Source: Phycicoccus sp. Root101 | GTDB lineage: Bacteria; Actinomycetota; Actinomycetes; Actinomycetales; Dermatophilaceae | Direction: 5' to 3' | Assembly (NCBI RefSeq): GCF_001426245.1 | Contig: NZ_LMCM01000009.1 | Location: 248,001-312,000, forward strand | DNA: 64,000 nucleotides | In this document: positions 1 through 9,615 of the stretch, piece after piece | How positions within the stretch are numbered: position 1 is the stretch's first letter | How the letters are laid out: every line of letters starts with the position of its first letter | The notes under the pieces: model-generated | Databases searched by the model: none | What the model saw: only the letters and a program-made list of their open reading frames with translations | Told to the model about the DNA's origin: nothing | Made by a program: the position numbers and the translations under genes

Positions 1-29
1 GCCGCTCGTCGTCCCCGCGGACAGGTGCG

Positions 30-329
30 TCAGGCGGCGGAGGCCGAGACCAGCGCGGTGGCCGGCAGCGGCAGCGACACCGGAGCGGTCAGCGCCTCGG
101 TCTCGGCGACCCGCTCGGAGACCTGGCCGAGGACCTCGGACAGGGGGAGGTGCAGGGCGCCACAGATCGACGACAACAGCTCGGACGAGGCTTCCTTCTC
201 ACCGCGCTCGACCTCGCTGAGGTACCCCAGCGACACCGAGGCCGCGGCAGACACCTCGCGGAGCGTGCGGCCCTGGGACTGGCGCTGCTCACGGAGGACG
301 TCACCGAGTTCGCGACGGAGCAGGATCAT
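30..329 (-). CDS. clgR: ClgR-type Cro/C1 helix-turn-helix regulator
   Basis: A 99-residue protein with one XRE-type helix-turn-helix spanning about residues 7-65 (core motif [18 protein letters not shown]). Family knowledge: ClgR activates clp protease genes and stress functions in Streptomyces, Corynebacterium and Mycobacterium, and lies just after cinA in many actinobacteria, which is the arrangement here. A Shine-Dalgarno AAGGAGG sits about 5 nt before the ATG. The protein is at the short end for ClgR (about 110 residues in mycobacteria). It ends VSASAA, a small hydrophobic/Ala tail of the sort that Clp proteases read as a degron; that it controls turnover is inferred. The assignment rests on domain plus gene order. 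Confidence 0.85.
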   Translation of the reverse strand: MILLRRELGDVLREQRQSQGRTLREVSAAASVSLGYLSEVERGEKEASSELLSSICGALHLPLSEVLGQVSERVAETEALTAPVSLPLPATALVSASAA

Positions 330-434
330 GACGCCTCCTTCAGCTGGTCGTCACCGGGACGGGTACGGGACCACGGTACCCCGCAGCCCTGACGCTGCGC
401 GCGCAGGATTCGGGAATCACGAGGTTCGCACGGG
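330..434. promoter_or_regulatory. cinA-clgR intergenic spacer, presumed clgR promoter
   Basis: A 105-bp spacer that sets clgR apart from the overlapping rimO-pgsA-cinA unit, so clgR probably has its own promoter here. A CGC-N5-GCG element at 393-403 has the skeleton of published ClgR boxes but misses the preferred inner bases, so autoregulation is only a weak suggestion. Confidence 0.3.
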
Positions 435-998
435 TCAACGACGGGCACGGCCGGAATCTTCCGCCCCACCGACCCCACGCGTCCACCCCGACGCGCCGTC
501 CACGTCCGCCGACCTGCCCATGATCTCGCTCACGAGGGCGAGGGCGGCGGCGACGGTCGCAGCCCTGATCGCCGCACGGTCGCCCGTCAGGGCGAGCTCG
601 CGGACCTCGACGCGGTCGAGCTCCTGACCGGCCCGGGCGACCGCGACGAAGACCGTCCCCACCGGGCGGCCGTCCTGCGGATCGGGTCCGGCCACGCCGG
701 TCGTCGCGACGCCGAGGTCGGCGCCACACACGCGGGCGGCACCCAGCGCCATCTCGCGGGCCACCCTGTCCTGGACGGCGCCACCCTCGGCGAGGACGGC
801 CGGGTCGACACCCAGCACGGACGCCTTGACGTCGGTCGCGTAGCTCACCACCCCGCCGCGGACCACGGCGGAGGCTCCGGGCACGTCGGTGAGGGCCGCG
901 GCGACCAGGCCGCCGGTGAGCGACTCGGCGGTGGCGACCGTCGTCCCGGCCGCGCGCAGCGCAGCGACGACGTCCGCGGCCGACACGGCCCCGGTCAT
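435..998 (-). CDS. cinA: CinA C-terminal-domain protein (NMN amidohydrolase PncC type)
   Basis: 187 residues, corresponding to the CinA C-terminal domain alone, as in E. coli PncC/YgaD. Visible family motifs are TVATAESLTGG near residues 20-30, the GGVVSYAT segment, and GVAGPDPQDGRPVGTVFVA. The N-terminal molybdopterin-binding-like CinA domain is absent. Family knowledge: these enzymes deamidate nicotinamide mononucleotide to nicotinate mononucleotide in pyridine-nucleotide salvage. The ATG at 998 overlaps the pgsA stop as ATGA, so translation is coupled. Longer in-frame extensions only read through pgsA and were discarded. The last 25 or so residues are Gly/Arg-rich and beyond the normal domain end. 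Confidence 0.88.
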   Translation of the reverse strand: MTGAVSAADVVAALRAAGTTVATAESLTGGLVAAALTDVPGASAVVRGGVVSYATDVKASVLGVDPAVLAEGGAVQDRVAREMALGAARVCGADLGVATTGVAGPDPQDGRPVGTVFVAVARAGQELDRVEVRELALTGDRAAIRAATVAAALALVSEIMGRSADVDGASGWTRGVGGAEDSGRARR

Positions 999-1657
999 CG
1001 GCGTCGGGCGGCCCGGGCGGCGCGCTTCATGGCGGCACGTTCGCTGGTCTGGCGCAGGCGGTGGGCCTTGTAGGCGATGTCGAGCCCGGTGACGACGGTG
1101 ACGAGCACGGCCAGGCCCAGCACCAGCCAGGCCACGAGGTGCCAGACGTCGGAGCCGGGGAACGTGGACAGCGGCAGCGTGAACAGGGTCAGGCCCAGGC
1201 TCTGCAGGGCCGTCTTGACCTTGCCGCCGCGCCCGGCGGGCATGACCCCGTGGCGGATCACGACGAAGCGCATCGCGGTGACGCCCCACTCGCGGACCAG
1301 CACGACCAGGGTCATCCACCACGGGAGGTCACCGAGGGAGGCGAGGCCGATGAACGCCATGCTCATCAGCGCCTTGTCGGCGATGGGGTCGGCGATCTTG
1401 CCGAAGTTGGTGATGAGCCCCCGGCTGCGGGCGATGTCGCCGTCCACCCGATCGGTCGCCGTGGCGATGACGAACACGGCAGCCGCCCACCACCTCATCG
1501 TCGGGTTGTGGCCGCTGCCGGCGAGCAGCAGCCAGCCGTAGACGGGCACGAGCAGGATCCGCGAGACCGTCAGGGCGTTCGCGATGTTCCAGGCGCTCGG
1601 TGTCGGCGTCGAGACCGGCTCGGTCATCGGGTCCGGCAGCGGGGCCGACTCGCTCAT
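995..1657 (-). CDS. pgsA: CDP-diacylglycerol-glycerol-3-phosphate 3-phosphatidyltransferase
   Basis: A 220-residue membrane enzyme with the full CDP-alcohol phosphatidyltransferase signature DG-x2-AR-x8-G-x3-D-x3-D beginning DGDIARSRG and ending DPIAD. It makes phosphatidylglycerophosphate from CDP-diacylglycerol and glycerol-3-phosphate, the first committed step to phosphatidylglycerol and cardiolipin. About five hydrophobic segments follow a 22-residue Pro/Ser/Glu-rich start, and the tail is strongly basic ([14 protein letters not shown]). Its ATG overlaps the rimO stop and its stop overlaps the cinA start, so the three genes form one coupled unit. Actinobacteria have several paralogues of this family; next to cinA and clgR the PgsA identity is favoured. 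Confidence 0.88.
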   Translation of the reverse strand: MSESAPLPDPMTEPVSTPTPSAWNIANALTVSRILLVPVYGWLLLAGSGHNPTMRWWAAAVFVIATATDRVDGDIARSRGLITNFGKIADPIADKALMSMAFIGLASLGDLPWWMTLVVLVREWGVTAMRFVVIRHGVMPAGRGGKVKTALQSLGLTLFTLPLSTFPGSDVWHLVAWLVLGLAVLVTVVTGLDIAYKAHRLRQTSERAAMKRAARAARRR

Positions 1658-3213
1658 GCCGGCTCTGCCACGAGGTCGATGCCCTCGGTTGCCACCACCA
1701 CCGCGTGCACGATGTCGCCGACGGCCAGGCCGGGCCAGTCCTCCGGCGCGAGCAGGGTGACGCCGTCCACGTCCGGACCCTGGTGCACCGCGCGACCGAC
1801 CACCATCGGCTCGTCGTCGTCACCGTCGCCGAGGTCTCCGCTCGGGACCGACTCGACGAGCACGTCGACCGTCTCACCGATCCGCTCCTCGGCGCGCTGG
1901 AGGTTGAGCTCCTCGATCAGGGCGGTGAACCGTGACACGCGCTCGGCGACGACGTGCTCGGGCAGCTTGTCGCCGTAGGTCTCCGCCTCGGTGCCATCCT
2001 CGTCGGAGTAGCCGAACACACCGACGACGTCGAGCCGCGCGGCCACCAGGAACGCCTCGAGCTCGTCGAGGTCGGCCTCGGTCTCACCCGGGAACCCGAC
2101 GATGACGTTGCTGCGGATGCCGGCCTTCGGCGCCCGCGCGCGGACCTCGTCGATCAGGCCGAGGAACGCCTCCCGCCCACCGAACCGGCGCATCGAGCGC
2201 AGGAGGGTGGCCGAGGCGTGCTGGAAGCTGATGTCGAAGTACGGGACCACGCCGGGGATCGACGCCATCGCGTCGAGCAGGTCGGGACGGATCTCGGCGG
2301 GCTGGAGGTAGGACACACGGACCCGCTCGATGCCGGGCACGGCGGTGAGCTCGGGGAGCAGCTTCTCGAGCAGGCCGATGTCGCCGAGGTCCTTGCCGTA
2401 GGACGTGGAGTTCTCGCTGACGAGGAAGAGCTCCTTGACGCCGCGCTCCCCCAGCCAGCGGGCCTCCGCCACGATGTCCATCGGTCGGCGCGAGACGAAG
2501 GCCCCACGGAACGACGGGATGGCGCAGAACGCGCAGCGCCGGTCGCAACCGCTCGCGATCTTCAGCGGCGCCCACGGGCGGCCGTCGAGGCGGGCGCGGA
2601 TGACGCGCGGGCCGGAGGCCGGCACCGGACCCTCGATGGTGACGTCGACCGGTTCGCTGGGGGCGACCTGCTCGGGCGACGTGCCGTCCTGGGACGGCAC
2701 GGCAGCAGCGGTGGGCACGGCAGGGCCGGAGGGCCCACCGTGACCGGGCAGCGCGACTCCGACCGAACCGGCCTGGCGCTGCACGGGCGACAGGGGCAGC
2801 AGGCGTCGGCGGTCACCGGGGGTGTGCGACTCGGGGGCGTTGCCGTCGAGGATCGCGCGCAGGTGGCTGGACATGTCGGCGTAGGAGTCGAAGCCGAGCA
2901 CCGCGTCGGCCTCGGGCAGCTCGGCCGCCAGCTGCTTGCCGTACCGCTCGGCCAGGCACCCGACCGCGACGACCTTCTGGGTCTTCGAGTGGCCCTTGCG
3001 CGCAGAGGCCTCGAGGAGCACGTCGATGGAGTCCTTCTTGGCCTGCTCGACGAACCCGCAGGTGTTCACCACTGCGACGTCGGCGTCGTCCGCGTCGTCG
3101 ACGAGGAGCCACCCCTCGGCGGCGAGCCGGCCGGCCAGCTCCTCCGAGTCGACCTCGTTGCGGGTGCACCCCAGGGTCACCAGGGCCACGCTGCGCTGCT
3201 CGGTCGAACTCAT
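1654..3213 (-). CDS. rimO: Ribosomal protein S12 methylthiotransferase RimO
   Basis: 519 residues. An N-terminal UPF0004 domain begins [20 protein letters not shown] radical-SAM cluster CxxxCxxC appears as CDRRCAFC, followed by [10 protein letters not shown] and a C-terminal TRAM domain. The enzyme adds a methylthio group to the conserved Asp of ribosomal protein S12. Between the first domain and the radical-SAM core lies a roughly 70-residue Pro/Ser/Gly-rich insert, probably a disordered linker. The start at 3213 is chosen because a TAGAGT -10 box ends 7 nt upstream and the alternative upstream codons run into the divergent dipeptidase gene. It is the first gene of the rimO-pgsA-cinA unit. 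Confidence 0.92.
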   Translation of the reverse strand: MSSTEQRSVALVTLGCTRNEVDSEELAGRLAAEGWLLVDDADDADVAVVNTCGFVEQAKKDSIDVLLEASARKGHSKTQKVVAVGCLAERYGKQLAAELPEADAVLGFDSYADMSSHLRAILDGNAPESHTPGDRRRLLPLSPVQRQAGSVGVALPGHGGPSGPAVPTAAAVPSQDGTSPEQVAPSEPVDVTIEGPVPASGPRVIRARLDGRPWAPLKIASGCDRRCAFCAIPSFRGAFVSRRPMDIVAEARWLGERGVKELFLVSENSTSYGKDLGDIGLLEKLLPELTAVPGIERVRVSYLQPAEIRPDLLDAMASIPGVVPYFDISFQHASATLLRSMRRFGGREAFLGLIDEVRARAPKAGIRSNVIVGFPGETEADLDELEAFLVAARLDVVGVFGYSDEDGTEAETYGDKLPEHVVAERVSRFTALIEELNLQRAEERIGETVDVLVESVPSGDLGDGDDDEPMVVGRAVHQGPDVDGVTLLAPEDWPGLAVGDIVHAVVVATEGIDLVAEPA

Positions 3214-3249
3214 GGCGCCCACTCTACGGTGAGTAGCGTGGGCGCCATG
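3211..3249. promoter_or_regulatory. Symmetric divergent promoter palindrome (rimO / dipeptidase)
   Basis: The 33 bp between the divergent start codons, together with the codons themselves, form a near-perfect palindrome centred at 3230. The outer arms are CATGGCGCCCAC at 3211-3222 and GTGGGCGCCATG at 3238-3249, and the inner arms are CTAC (3224-3227) and GTAG (3233-3236). Each strand carries a TANNNT -10 box exactly 7 nt from its ATG: TAGAGT (minus strand, 3226-3221) and TAGCGT (plus strand, 3234-3239). Both mRNAs would be leaderless and start inside the palindrome. Confidence 0.75.
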
Positions 3250-4449
3250 ACCGCCGTGACGACCACCGCCGACCGCGTCGCCGCCGTGCTGCGACAGCAC
3301 CCCGTCATCGACGGGCACAACGACCTCCTGTGGGAGGCCCGCGAGCAGGTGGGCTACGACTTCGACCGCCTCGACCTCGCTGCCGGCGGCACGCCGACCC
3401 ACACCGACCTGCCCCGCCTACGGGCCGGTGGGGTGGGCGGCCAGTTCTGGTCGGTGTTCGTGCCCGCCGAGCTCTCGGGAGACGACGCCGTGAGCGCCAC
3501 GCTGGAGCAGATCGACGCGGGTCACCAGATGGTGGCCCGGTATGGCGCCGACCTCGCCTTCGCCCGGACCGCGGACGACATCACGGCCGCCTGGGGGTCC
3601 GGGCGGATCGCCTCGCTGCTCGGCGCCGAGGGCGGTCACTCGATCAACAGCTCGCTGGCGACGCTGCGGATGCTGCACGTCCTGGGGGTGCGCTACATGA
3701 CGCTGACGCACAACAGCAACGTGCCCTGGGCCGACTCGGCCACGGACGCACCCGTCCTCGGGGGCCTGTCGGCGTTCGGGGTCGAGGTGGTGCGCGAGAT
3801 GAACCGCATCGGCATGCTCGTCGACCTCTCCCACGTGTCCCCCGGCACGATGCGCGACGCCCTCCGGGTCGCCGAGGTGCCGGCGATCTTCAGCCACTCC
3901 TCCGCCAGGGCGGTGGCCGACAGCCCGCGCAACGCCCCCGACGACGTGCTGGAGTCGCTGCGCGACAACCGCGGGGTCTGCATGGTCACCTTCGTGCCCA
4001 AGTTCGTGAACCCCGACGCCGCGGCCTGGCAGGCCGAAGCCGTCGCCGCGGCGGCGGAGGCAGGCGTCACCCAGGCCGATGGTCCGGCCTTCGAGGCCTG
4101 GGGCAAGGACTACGTCCGACGGACGTCACCCGCGCCGGGGGCCACCCTCCAGGACGTCGTGCGCCACTGCGAGCACATCCGCGAGGTGGCAGGCGTCGAC
4201 CACGTCGGGGTCGGTGGCGACTACGACGGCGTCGGTCAGTTGCCTGACGGCCTCGAGGACGTCAGCTGCTACCCCGCCCTCCTCGAGGCCCTCGCGGACC
4301 GCGGGTGGTCCGACGACGACCTCGGAAAGCTCACGAGCGGCAACATCGTCCGGGTGCTGGGCGAGGCGGAGGAAGGCGCTCGGCGGTTGCAGGCGGAGCG
4401 CGGCCCGAGCCTGGCCACCATCGCCGAGCTCGACGGGGTCCGCGCCTAG
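3247..4449 (+). CDS. Membrane dipeptidase-family (M19) zinc peptidase
   Basis: A 400-residue cytosolic-looking enzyme without signal peptide. It matches renal-dipeptidase-type M19 peptidases: IDGHNDLLW (H24, D26), GAEGGHS (E128), LVDLSHVS (H196) and IFSHSSAR (H217) supply the binuclear zinc ligands, and VGVGGDYDG lies near the C-terminus. Members hydrolyse dipeptides, including D-amino-acid and dehydro-dipeptides; the substrate here is unknown. The ATG at 3247 lies 7 nt after a TAGCGT box. The stop codon shares the tetranucleotide CTAG with the stop of the convergent channel gene. It marks the left end of the block separating rimO from ftsK. Confidence 0.9.
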   Translation: MTAVTTTADRVAAVLRQHPVIDGHNDLLWEAREQVGYDFDRLDLAAGGTPTHTDLPRLRAGGVGGQFWSVFVPAELSGDDAVSATLEQIDAGHQMVARYGADLAFARTADDITAAWGSGRIASLLGAEGGHSINSSLATLRMLHVLGVRYMTLTHNSNVPWADSATDAPVLGGLSAFGVEVVREMNRIGMLVDLSHVSPGTMRDALRVAEVPAIFSHSSARAVADSPRNAPDDVLESLRDNRGVCMVTFVPKFVNPDAAAWQAEAVAAAAEAGVTQADGPAFEAWGKDYVRRTSPAPGATLQDVVRHCEHIREVAGVDHVGVGGDYDGVGQLPDGLEDVSCYPALLEALADRGWSDDDLGKLTSGNIVRVLGEAEEGARRLQAERGPSLATIAELDGVRA

Positions 4450-5108
4450 TTGCGCCAGCGGGTGATGGTCAGCCCGACGACCCGGGCGATGATCAGCGCG
4501 ACGTACATGACGCCCGCGACCTGCTCGATGATGACGACCGAGCGGGCGTGGGGCAGGACCGCGGTGACGTCGGACAGCCCGACGCTCGTGAGGTTGGCGA
4601 ACGACAGGTAGAGCAGCTCCAGGAAGGTCCGGTGGCCCTCGCCCTGGAAGGCGATGAAGGACCCCGGCCAGACGACCTGCACGGCCATGAACAGGTAGGC
4701 GAACATCCACGACACGACGGTGAAGTTGGCTCCGACGGCGAAGATCTCGTCGCGGGTGACCCACGAGTCGTCGAACAGGTAGCGGATCAGCCCGTACCCC
4801 GTGTAGCCGTAGAACGCCGCGTGCAGCAGGGAGGACCACAGGACCACCTGCTGGTTCCCCGGGACGAACCCCTCGGCGATCGTCAGTGCGACGACGGGCA
4901 CGCCGAGCACCACGGCCACCCAGGTGAGCGCCGGCGTGGCGCGCACGGCATACACGGCCACGGCCAGGACGAGGACGCCGAAGAGGCCGATGACGGTCCG
5001 GCCGAGCGGGGTGTCGCCGGCGAACGGGTAGGCGAGCACCTCGAGGAGCTGCGCCGCGAGCAGGACCCCGCTCGGGTGGCTCTTGACGGCGTTCAACCAG
5101 TCGCGCAT
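4446..5108 (-). CDS. Two-TM-pore potassium-channel-like membrane protein
   Basis: 220 residues with about six hydrophobic segments. The last third resembles a pore-loop ion channel domain (Ion_trans_2 type): a pore helix, then T174-S-V-G-L-S-D180 in the selectivity-filter position, then a hydrophobic inner helix. The canonical filter TVGYGD is altered to SVGLSD, so ion selectivity is uncertain. The start at 5108 lies 7 nt after a TAGGGT box (5121-5116); a GTG three codons earlier is less likely. It is transcribed divergently from the kdp potassium-uptake operon, which supports a role in K+ flux. No cytoplasmic RCK/TrkA regulatory domain is attached. Confidence 0.75.
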   Translation of the reverse strand: MRDWLNAVKSHPSGVLLAAQLLEVLAYPFAGDTPLGRTVIGLFGVLVLAVAVYAVRATPALTWVAVVLGVPVVALTIAEGFVPGNQQVVLWSSLLHAAFYGYTGYGLIRYLFDDSWVTRDEIFAVGANFTVVSWMFAYLFMAVQVVWPGSFIAFQGEGHRTFLELLYLSFANLTSVGLSDVTAVLPHARSVVIIEQVAGVMYVALIIARVVGLTITRWRN

Positions 5109-5115
5109 GGCGACC

Positions 5116-5121
5116 ACCCTA
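5116..5121 (-). promoter_or_regulatory. -10 box of the channel gene (leaderless)
   Basis: TAGGGT read on the minus strand, separated by 7 nt from the ATG at 5108. It abuts the GTCAA repeat array that precedes kdpF on the other strand. Confidence 0.55.
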
Positions 5122-5131
5122 GGGTCCGCCC

Positions 5132-5168
5132 GTCAAGATCGCGTCAACGCCAGTCAAGGCGCCGTCAA
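5132..5168. repeat. Four phased GTCAA direct repeats, candidate KdpE operator
   Basis: GTCAA occurs at 5132-5136, 5143-5147, 5153-5157 and 5164-5168, spaced 11, 10 and 11 bp, about one helical turn each. The inverse TTGAC follows at 5197-5201. Tandem direct repeats at this spacing are the typical binding pattern of OmpR/PhoB-family response regulators, to which the local KdpE belongs. The array sits between the divergent channel gene and kdpF and could serve both. Binding by KdpE is inferred, not shown. Confidence 0.55.
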
Positions 5169-5208
5169 CGCGAGGAGGTGCCCCGGTCGGGCGACCTTGA
5201 CTGACACC

Positions 5209-5295
5209 GTGATCGAGAACCTCGTCGCCGCCCTGCTCGGCCTCGCGCTGCTGGCCTACCTGGTCTACGCGCTCGTCCGCCCGGAGCGGTTCTGA
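5209..5295 (+). CDS. kdpF: Potassium-transporting ATPase small subunit KdpF
   Basis: A 28-residue single-span hydrophobic peptide starting with a GTG codon, MIENLVAALLGLALLAYLVY followed by ALVRPERF. Length, the one membrane helix and the PERF ending fit KdpF, which stabilises the KdpFABC complex. The stop TGA overlaps the kdpA ATG (TGATG), giving tight coupling. No Shine-Dalgarno is evident at the GTG. Longer in-frame readings beginning near 5083 run through the repeat array and lack family similarity, so they were rejected. Confidence 0.88.
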   Translation: MIENLVAALLGLALLAYLVYALVRPERF

Positions 5296-6944
5296 TGTCC
5301 GAGGCAGCAGCCGGGCTGCTGTCCCTCCTGACCCTGGTGGTCGCCCTCGTCGTGGTCTGCGTCCCGCTCGGGACGTGGATCGCGAAGGTGTTCACCGACA
5401 CGCGGCACTGGCGGGTGGAGCGGGTGCTCTACCGCGTCGCCGGAGTGGACCCCGAACGCGAGCAGGGATGGCGCGCGTATGCCGTGAGCGTGGGTGCCGT
5501 GAGCGTGGTGGGCTTCGTCCTCCTGCTCGGCCTGATCCTCCTGCAGACCTCACTGCCCCTGCGCCAGGGATCGGACGGCATGGGGGTGACGACCGCCGTC
5601 AACACCGCGGTGTCCTTCGTGACCAACACGAACTGGCAGAGCTACGCCGGTGAGGCGGGTGTGACGCCCCTCGTGCAGACGCTCGGGCTCACCATCCAGA
5701 ACTTCGTGTCCGCCGCCGTGGGCCTCGCGGTCTGCATCGCCCTGACCCGGGCGCTGCTGCGCGACGGGACGGGGCGCATCGGCAACTTCTGGGTCGACCT
5801 GGTGCGCGGCACGGTCCGCGTCCTCCTGCCCGGCGCCGTGCTCGCCGCCGTCGTCCTCCTCGTCGGCGGGGTCGTCCAGAACCTGGCAGCGCCGTCCACC
5901 GTGACCGGCCTCTCCGGCGCGGAGCAGGTCATCCGCGGAGGCCTGGTCGCCTCGCAGGAAGCCATCAAGGAGCTCGGGACCAACGGTGGCGGGTACTTCA
6001 ACGCCAACTCCGCCCACCCGTTCGAGAACCCCAACCCCTTCACCAACCTCTTCGAGGTCTTCCTCCTGCTCGTCGTGCCGTTCGCCCTCCCCCGCGCGTT
6101 CGGGATCATGGTGGGCGACCGCCGACAGGGACGCGCCCTGCTCGGCTTCGCCTCAGTGCTGTTCGGCGCGGGCGTCGGCCTGACCACCTGGGCCGAGGTC
6201 GCTGCCGCCTCCGCGTCGACGGGTTCGATGGAGGGCAAGGAGCAGCGGTTCGGCGTCTGGGCCTCGGCCCTGTTCGGCGCGGCGACGACGAGCACCTCCA
6301 CCGGTGCGGTCAACTCGCTGCACGAGTCCTACAGCCCGCTCGGCGGAGGGGTGGTCCTCACCAACATGCTGCTCGGCGAGGTCTCGCCCGGCGGAGTCGG
6401 CTCGGGCCTCTACGGCATCGTCGTCATCGCGATCCTGTCCGTGTTCGTCGCAGGGCTCATGGTGGGTCGTACCCCCGAGTACCTGGGCAAGACCATCGGC
6501 CGGCGCGAGATCACGATGGCAGCGCTGTACTCGCTCGTGATGCCCGTCCTCGTCCTCGGGTTCACCGGCGCGGCCCTGTCCATGGACGGCCCCCGGAGCA
6601 CCATGCTCGCGAGCGGGCCGCACGGGTTGACCGAGGTGCTCTACGCGTATGCGTCGGCCGCGAACAACAACGGCAGCGCCTTCGCCGGCCTCAGCGCCGA
6701 CAACCCCTGGTTCAACGTGACGCTCGCCTTCTGCATGGCCGTCGGTCGGTTCGTCCCGATGATGCTGGTGCTCGGCCTGGCGGGTTCCCTTGCAGCGCAA
6801 CGGCGTCGGCCCGAGACCGCCGGCACCATGCCGACCCACACACCTCTCTTCACCGGCCTGCTCGTCGGCATCGCCCTGGTCCTCGCCGGCCTGACCTTCT
6901 TCCCCGCCCTCGCCCTCGGACCCCTCGCGGAGGCCCTGTCATGA
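5295..6944 (+). CDS. kdpA: Potassium-transporting ATPase subunit A
   Basis: A 549-residue integral membrane protein of the usual KdpA length (about 550-560), with around ten membrane spans. It is the K+-selective channel-like subunit of the high-affinity KdpFABC pump. Characteristic segments include [15 protein letters not shown] (first pore loop), the [19 protein letters not shown] motif near the middle and [16 protein letters not shown] late in the protein. It overlaps kdpB by 4 bp (ATGA). Expression of the operon is expected when external potassium is low. Confidence 0.98.
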   Translation: MSEAAAGLLSLLTLVVALVVVCVPLGTWIAKVFTDTRHWRVERVLYRVAGVDPEREQGWRAYAVSVGAVSVVGFVLLLGLILLQTSLPLRQGSDGMGVTTAVNTAVSFVTNTNWQSYAGEAGVTPLVQTLGLTIQNFVSAAVGLAVCIALTRALLRDGTGRIGNFWVDLVRGTVRVLLPGAVLAAVVLLVGGVVQNLAAPSTVTGLSGAEQVIRGGLVASQEAIKELGTNGGGYFNANSAHPFENPNPFTNLFEVFLLLVVPFALPRAFGIMVGDRRQGRALLGFASVLFGAGVGLTTWAEVAAASASTGSMEGKEQRFGVWASALFGAATTSTSTGAVNSLHESYSPLGGGVVLTNMLLGEVSPGGVGSGLYGIVVIAILSVFVAGLMVGRTPEYLGKTIGRREITMAALYSLVMPVLVLGFTGAALSMDGPRSTMLASGPHGLTEVLYAYASAANNNGSAFAGLSADNPWFNVTLAFCMAVGRFVPMMLVLGLAGSLAAQRRRPETAGTMPTHTPLFTGLLVGIALVLAGLTFFPALALGPLAEALS

Positions 6945-8968
6945 ACCGCACCACCATCCTCGCGGCCCTCCCCCAGGCCGTGACCAAGCTCGACCCCCGC
7001 CACCTGGTCCGGACCCCGGTGATCTTCGTGGTGTGGATCGGCTCGGTCCTCACGACGGTCCTGGCGGTCCTGGACCCCTCGGTCTTCGGCTGGGGCGTCG
7101 CCTTCTGGCTCTGGGCCACCGTGCTGTTCGCGAACGCCGCGGAGGCCATCGCCGAGGGCCGTGGCCGGGCTCAGGCCGCGACCCTGCGGGCCACGCGGAC
7201 GGAGACCCTGGCGGTCCGGCTCAGGGACGATGGCGGCACGGAGACCGTTCCCGGCACGGCGCTGCGGATCGGCGACCGGGTGCGCGTCGTCGCCGGTGAG
7301 GTGATCCCGGGCGACGGGGACGTCGTCGAGGGCGTCGCCACGGTCGACGAGTCGGCGATCACGGGCGAGTCCGCCCCGGTGGTCCGTGAGTCCGGTGGCG
7401 ACCGGTGCGCCGTCACCGGTGGCACGACGGTGCTCTCCGACGCCATCATCGTGCGGATCACGTCCCGTCCCGGGGAGACCTTCATCGACCGGATGATCGC
7501 GCTCGTCGAGGGCGCCTCGCGGCAGAAGACCCCCAACGAGATCGCGCTCACGGTCCTGCTGACCACCTTGACGATCCTCTTCCTCGTCACCGTCATGGCG
7601 ATCCAGCCGCTGGCGTCGTACTCGGGCGGGTTGCAACAGGTCATCGTCCTGGTCGCCCTGCTCGTCTGCCTCATCCCGACGACGATCGGCGCCCTGCTCT
7701 CCGCCATCGGCATCGCCGGCATGGACCGGCTCGTCCAGCGCAACGTCCTGGCCATGTCCGGCCGGGCCGTCGAGGCGGCGGGCGACGTGTCGACGCTGCT
7801 GCTCGACAAGACCGGCACGATCACGCTGGGCAACCGGCGCGCCAGCGAGCTCACCCCGGTCAGCGGTGCGGCGGACGGCGAACTGGCACAGGCGGCATAC
7901 CTGTCGTCGCTCGCGGACGGGACGCCCGAGGGTCGCTCCATCGTCGAGCTGGCCACCTCCCTGGAGCACTTCGGGGGTGTGACGTCGGCGGACGTGCTCG
8001 CCTCGCAGGGAGCGGAGTTCGTGGAGTTCACGGCGCAGACGCGCATGTCCGGCGTGGACCTCCCCGACGGGACGCGCATCCGCAAGGGCGCGGCGTCGGC
8101 AGTCACCGCGTGGGTCACCCAGGAGGGTGGCGAAGTTCCGGACGAGACCGGACGGCTCGCCGACGCCATCGCCGGGGACGGTGCCACGCCGCTGGTGGTG
8201 GCCCTGGCTGCCGCCGGCCGGGCGCCACGGGTCCTCGGCCTCGTCCGGCTCAAGGACGTCGTGAAGCCAGGCATGTCCGAACGCTTCGAGGTGTTGCGGC
8301 GCATGGGGATCCGCACCGTCATGATCACCGGCGACAACAAGCTCACTGCGGCGGCGATCGCCACGGAGGCGGGGGTCGACGACTTCCTCGCCGAGGCCAC
8401 ACCCGAGGACAAGATGGCCCTCATCGTCAAGGAGCAGGAGGGCGGTCGGCTCGTCGCGATGACGGGCGACGGCACCAACGACGCGCCTGCCCTCGCCCAG
8501 GCCGACGTCGGACTGGCCATGAACACGGGCACGTCGGCGGCCAAGGAGGCCGGCAACATGGTCGACCTCGACTCGGACCCGACCAAGCTCATCGAGGTCG
8601 TCGCCATCGGGAAGCAGCTGCTGATCACGCGCGGAGCGCTGACGACGTTCTCGATCGCCAACGACATCGCCAAGTACTTCGCGATCATCCCGGCCATGTT
8701 CGTCGTGCTGTTCCCCGGGCTCGACGCCCTCAACATCATGCGTCTCGGGTCGCCGCAGTCGGCCATGCTCTCGGCCGTCATCTTCAACGCGCTGGTCATC
8801 GTCGCGCTCGTGCCGCTCGCCCTGCGCGGCGTGCACTACCGCCCCGGCGGCGCGGCCGACCTGCTGCGCCGCAACCTGCTCGTCTACGGCCTGGGCGGCG
8901 TCGTCGCACCGTTCGTCGGCATCAAGGTGATCGACCTCCTCGTGTCCCAACTCCCCGGATTGAGCTGA
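6941..8968 (+). CDS. kdpB: Potassium-transporting ATPase subunit B (P-type ATPase)
   Basis: 675 residues. A type IA P-type ATPase with the phosphorylation motif DKTGT at D289, the actuator motif ITGESAPV, the nucleotide-domain segment KGAA, the hinge [18 protein letters not shown], and the Kdp-specific segment [13 protein letters not shown] in the C-terminal membrane domain. It hydrolyses ATP to drive K+ uptake through KdpA. All catalytic residues look intact. The gene overlaps kdpA by 4 bp and is followed 5 nt later by kdpC. Confidence 0.98.
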   Translation: MNRTTILAALPQAVTKLDPRHLVRTPVIFVVWIGSVLTTVLAVLDPSVFGWGVAFWLWATVLFANAAEAIAEGRGRAQAATLRATRTETLAVRLRDDGGTETVPGTALRIGDRVRVVAGEVIPGDGDVVEGVATVDESAITGESAPVVRESGGDRCAVTGGTTVLSDAIIVRITSRPGETFIDRMIALVEGASRQKTPNEIALTVLLTTLTILFLVTVMAIQPLASYSGGLQQVIVLVALLVCLIPTTIGALLSAIGIAGMDRLVQRNVLAMSGRAVEAAGDVSTLLLDKTGTITLGNRRASELTPVSGAADGELAQAAYLSSLADGTPEGRSIVELATSLEHFGGVTSADVLASQGAEFVEFTAQTRMSGVDLPDGTRIRKGAASAVTAWVTQEGGEVPDETGRLADAIAGDGATPLVVALAAAGRAPRVLGLVRLKDVVKPGMSERFEVLRRMGIRTVMITGDNKLTAAAIATEAGVDDFLAEATPEDKMALIVKEQEGGRLVAMTGDGTNDAPALAQADVGLAMNTGTSAAKEAGNMVDLDSDPTKLIEVVAIGKQLLITRGALTTFSIANDIAKYFAIIPAMFVVLFPGLDALNIMRLGSPQSAMLSAVIFNALVIVALVPLALRGVHYRPGGAADLLRRNLLVYGLGGVVAPFVGIKVIDLLVSQLPGLS

Positions 8969-8973
8969 CCAGC

Positions 8974-9564
8974 ATGACCTCACTCACGCGCCAGTACGCC
9001 GCCGCGCTGCGGCTCCTGCTCGCCCTCACCGTCCTGCTCGGGGTGGTCTACCCCGCCGTCGTGTTCGGCGTCGGCCGACTCGGCCTGAGCGCCCGGGCGG
9101 ACGGCTCCCTCGTCGAGCACGACGGGAAGGTCGTCGGCTCGTCCCTGCTGGGACAGTCCTTCACCGGCGACCGGTGGTTCCACGGTCGTCCGTCCACCAG
9201 CGACTACTCCGGCGACACCAGCGGCGGCTCCAACCTCGCCGCCTCGAGCGACGCCCAGGCCAAGGCGGTCGCCGAACGCCGAGCGACGGTGGCGCAGGCG
9301 GACGGTGGCGCGGGCACCTCGCGGGGCGCAGGCGGCATACCGGCCGACGCCCTGACCGCCTCGGCGAGCGGGCTCGACCCCCACATCTCGCCCGAGTACG
9401 CCGCGCTCCAGGTGCCGCGCGTCGCCAGGGCGACCGGGCTGGGCACGGACCTGGTGGCGTCACTGGTGGCGAAGCACACCCAGGGGCGCACCCTCGGGTA
9501 CCTAGGCGAGCCACGGGTCAACGTCCTCGAGCTCAACCTCGCGCTGGCCCGCGCCGCCGGCTAG
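8974..9564 (+). CDS. kdpC: Potassium-transporting ATPase subunit C
   Basis: 196 residues: one N-terminal membrane helix (about residues 10-35) and an extracytoplasmic domain with family motifs GSSLLGQSFTGDRWFHGRPS and LDPHISPEYAALQVPRVARA and a C-terminal LGYLGEPRVNVLELNLAL. KdpC is the periplasmic/exofacial subunit that raises the affinity of the Kdp complex. A short Gly/Ala/Thr-rich insert near residues 105-125 lengthens a surface loop. kdpD follows after 51 nt. Confidence 0.97.
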   Translation: MTSLTRQYAAALRLLLALTVLLGVVYPAVVFGVGRLGLSARADGSLVEHDGKVVGSSLLGQSFTGDRWFHGRPSTSDYSGDTSGGSNLAASSDAQAKAVAERRATVAQADGGAGTSRGAGGIPADALTASASGLDPHISPEYAALQVPRVARATGLGTDLVASLVAKHTQGRTLGYLGEPRVNVLELNLALARAAG

Positions 9565-9615
9565 GAACGGCACGGCGATGGCCCTTCGACCCCCCGTTGA
9601 CGCGAGAATGTCGTC

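Noticed and set aside
5083-5295. A longer 70-codon reading for kdpF
   Set aside because: It runs through the GTCAA operator array and its first 40 residues are unlike KdpF, which is normally about 29 residues.
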